Source of the DNA: Campylobacter sp. LR291e
GTDB lineage: Bacteria > Campylobacterota > Campylobacteria > Campylobacterales > Campylobacteraceae
NCBI RefSeq assembly: GCF_008633915.1
Contig: NZ_VJNV01000012.1
Coordinates: forward strand, 1 to 44,539
Reading direction: 5' to 3'
DNA: 44,539 nt
Shown one piece after another: positions 43,171 to 44,539 of this stretch. The notes beneath the pieces were generated by a model. The model saw only the letters and a list, made by a program, of their open reading frames with translations, was not told the origin of the DNA and did not search any database. Every line of letters begins with the position of its first letter. The stretch's first letter is position 1. The translations under genes and the position numbers were made by a program.

Positions 43171-43496
43171 TGTTATAGCAATCTTTTTAAACCATCATTA
43201 TAAAAAAAATTTATGAAATTTAAATGTTAAGTACAATCGCGTTTATACTCGCCTTGTAGTAGCTTTTGTTTTACAATTTATTATGCTACAAATGAGCTTT
43301 TAAAGGTCTAGGTTATACCATTTCTTTTAAGTTAATGTTTTTGTTTGTTTTTAAATTTGGTTCTTTTATATTTACTTAATTTTTTCGGTATTAAGCAAGA
43401 TAAGATACAATTTACTTTGGGCTTAGCCATAGGGTCGAGACCACTATATGGTTAAATTTTTTTAATATTAAAAAAGGAGTGCTTTCTTACTCATCT
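43171..43496 (+). ncRNA. Gene-free structured stretch; possible small RNA
   Basis: No credible ORF. Several hairpins are visible: TTGTAG (43254-43259) with CTACAA, CTTAAT (43376-43381) with ATTAAG (43390-43395), and a strong one built on GGTC-GA-GACC inside CCATAG/CTATATGG (about 43425-43452), followed by a run of seven T. TACAAT near 43232 could be a -10 box. This looks like a transcript of about 220 bases ending in a terminator, or a long 3' region of tilS. I do not match it to a known RNA. Confidence 0.3.
43425..43463 (+). terminator. Candidate intrinsic terminator, plus strand
   Basis: Hairpin with CCATAG, then GGTC GA GACC, then CTATATGG, followed within a few bases by T7 at 43457-43463. 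It would end tilS transcription or a small RNA. Confidence 0.55.
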
Positions 43497-43497
43497 T
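43471..43497 (-). terminator. Weak terminator after hicB, degenerate copy of the flagellin terminator
   Basis: On the minus strand ATGAGTAAGAAAGCACTCCT is followed by T6. It matches the flagellin terminator at 17 of 20 positions, but the left arm has lost pairing, leaving only a four-base stem. Confidence 0.45.
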
Positions 43498-43874
43498 TAA
43501 ATATGTTTTTTACTTAAATAATTTATTTGTTGTTCTAGTGCTTTTGCAATGAAAGCCGACCTAGAAAGTCCTAATGTTTGTGAGTATTTATCGGTTTTGC
43601 CTATTATGCTTTCTTTTAAGGTTATGGCTAAATTTTTACTTTTATCCTTTGAATTTGGTCCTTTAATCTTATCGCCACATTTTAGCATAACTTCTATAGC
43701 CCCACTAAAAGCACTTTTAACATTCTCAATCGCTGTGGCCTCACTTTGACCGTCGCCCATTATATAAGGAAAATCCTTATATCTTGCGAAATACCCTCCA
43801 CCTTCTTCATCGCTTAATTTTCGCACTATAATCTCATAGGGCAAATTCAAATAATAATTTATATCCTTTTTCAT
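43497..43874 (-). CDS. HicB-family antitoxin, no adjacent HicA
   Basis: 125 residues from the ATG at 43874, with AAAGGTG upstream; a GTG at 43880 is less suitable. The N-terminal half is the HicB partial RNase H fold (GGYFARYKDFPYIMGDGQSEATAIENV). The C-terminal part (LSRSAFIAKALEQQI) is a ribbon-helix-helix DNA-binding segment. HicB normally neutralises the mRNA-cleaving toxin HicA and represses its operon. No HicA-like ORF lies on either side, so it seems orphan. It sits between tilS and the flagellin gene. Confidence 0.8.
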   Translation of the reverse strand: MKKDINYYLNLPYEIIVRKLSDEEGGGYFARYKDFPYIMGDGQSEATAIENVKSAFSGAIEVMLKCGDKIKGPNSKDKSKNLAITLKESIIGKTDKYSQTLGLSRSAFIAKALEQQINYLSKKHI

Positions 43875-43925
43875 AATCACCTTTAATTATTTTTTTATAA
43901 ATTTTTTACTTACTCATAAGAGCAT

Positions 43926-43931
43926 ATTATA
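43926..43931 (-). promoter_or_regulatory. Candidate -10 box for hicB
   Basis: TATAAT on the minus strand, 51 bases before the hicB ATG, in AT-rich DNA. Confidence 0.4.
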
Positions 43932-43983
43932 ATAAAAATAAATAAAAATATTTTAAAGCCAACTTGAAATAAAAATAAGCATA

Positions 43984-44009
43984 AAAAAAAGGAGTGCTTT
44001 CGCACTCCT
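43984..44009 (-). terminator. Flagellin rho-independent terminator
   Basis: On the minus strand AGGAGTGC-GAAA-GCACTCCT, an eight-base perfect stem with a GAAA loop, followed by a run of eight T. It lies 34 bases after the flagellin stop. Confidence 0.88.
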
Positions 44010-44042
44010 AAACATTCACTAGCAAACTCTAAACTAAACTAG

Positions 44043-44539
44043 CTATTGAAGTAAGCTAAGAACATTTTGTTGAGATGCATTTGCTTGGGCTAGTGCGTAA
44101 GTACCACTTTGGGCTAAGATACTAGTTTTTGAGTAGTTTGAACTCTCACTTGCAAAGTCAACGTCTCTAATGGTAGATTCAGCTGATTTAAGATTAACTT
44201 GTGTAACTGTTATGTTATTTATAGTTACTGTTAATTGATTTTGCACAGAACCTATATCAGCTCTAATTGCATCAAGGTCAGCTATAGCAGTTTCAGCTAT
44301 ATCCATAACAGCCATTGCACCTGCTAGGGTAGTAACGCCTGAGGTTGTTGCGTAAGCATCTATACCATTTGAAGCACCTCCATCACTTCCAACCCTAAAT
44401 GATGCGTATTGAGAAAGACCAGAACCAGCACTAAAACCTGAACCAACACTTACTATGTAGGCATTTGAAATTACACCTGCACTATAATTAACAAAGACTG
44501 CGTTAGCTTTAATCAAAGCAGAATAATTATGACCACTAT
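44043..44539 (-). CDS. fla: Flagellin, C-terminal part (cut by the window edge)
   Basis: The frame is open to the right edge, so the N-terminal part lies outside the window; the internal TTG at 44516 is not a real start. About 165 residues are seen. The variable region includes [18 protein letters not shown]. The conserved D1/D0 end follows: [28 protein letters not shown] and [21 protein letters not shown], ending LSLLQ. This is the filament protein exported by the flagellar type III system. FlaA and FlaB cannot be told apart without the rest. Confidence 0.92.
   Translation of the reverse strand, partial: SGHNYSALIKANAVFVNYSAGVISNAYIVSVGSGFSAGSGLSQYASFRVGSDGGASNGIDAYATTSGVTTLAGAMAVMDIAETAIADLDAIRADIGSVQNQLTVTINNITVTQVNLKSAESTIRDVDFASESSNYSKTSILAQSGTYALAQANASQQNVLSLLQ

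Noticed and set aside
43425-43452. tRNA gene
   Set aside because: The GGTCGAGACC stretch recalls a T-arm, but no acceptor stem, anticodon arm or CCA end could be fitted.
1-44539. CRISPR arrays, insertion sequences or prophage genes
   Set aside because: No regularly spaced repeats, transposase-like ORFs or phage proteins were seen.

Overview
The window is low-GC, densely packed DNA from a Campylobacter species. The grounds are the flagellin C-terminus at the right edge, the Campylobacter-type capsule enzymes, several long poly-G contingency tracts, and blocks whose gene order matches what I recall of C. jejuni: the DUF507-carA to addA block, the isochorismatase-to-tolB block, aspA-dcuA, ung and rimO-tilS. 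These blocks are joined in a different order from C. jejuni, so a related species is more likely than C. jejuni itself. I cannot name the species from the sequence.

Region 1 (1-12010, + strand) is one end of a capsule or other surface-glycan locus. It holds a remnant transferase, manC, gmd, a GDP-fucose-synthase-like enzyme, two Cj1430-type RmlC-like epimerases, a Cj1428-type reductase, another SDR, a split transketolase, two FkbM methyltransferases and a ColD-type PLP 3-dehydratase. ManC and Gmd would make GDP-4-keto-6-deoxymannose. Fcl, the epimerases plus reductase, and ColD could each draw on that intermediate. There are five poly-G tracts of 8-10 G. Two put the methyltransferases out of frame as sequenced. 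Three lie at the extreme 3' ends of biosynthetic genes, where slippage would change the stop position and the distance to the next start rather than destroy the enzyme.

Region 2 (12007-29705) is housekeeping: rluB on the minus strand, then DUF507-carA-TauE/SafE-like-BumSR-like two-component system, then ccoNOQP with four small accessory genes (DUF4006, an unlisted 33-residue membrane peptide, a TPM-like protein and FixH), then addB-addA. A Tat-signal aldo/keto reductase, a small secreted protein and an EF-hand protein follow.

Region 3 (29683-40026, minus strand) carries isochorismatase-ttcA-like-pfs-fabD-slyD-cpoB-pal-tolB as a tightly overlapping series, then an MFS efflux pump, then aspA-dcuA ending in a clear terminator. 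Region 4 (40187-43170, + strand) carries ung, rimO and tilS. The right end has a structured non-coding stretch, an orphan HicB-type antitoxin and the 3' part of a flagellin gene. No tRNA, rRNA, CRISPR array or insertion sequence was seen.
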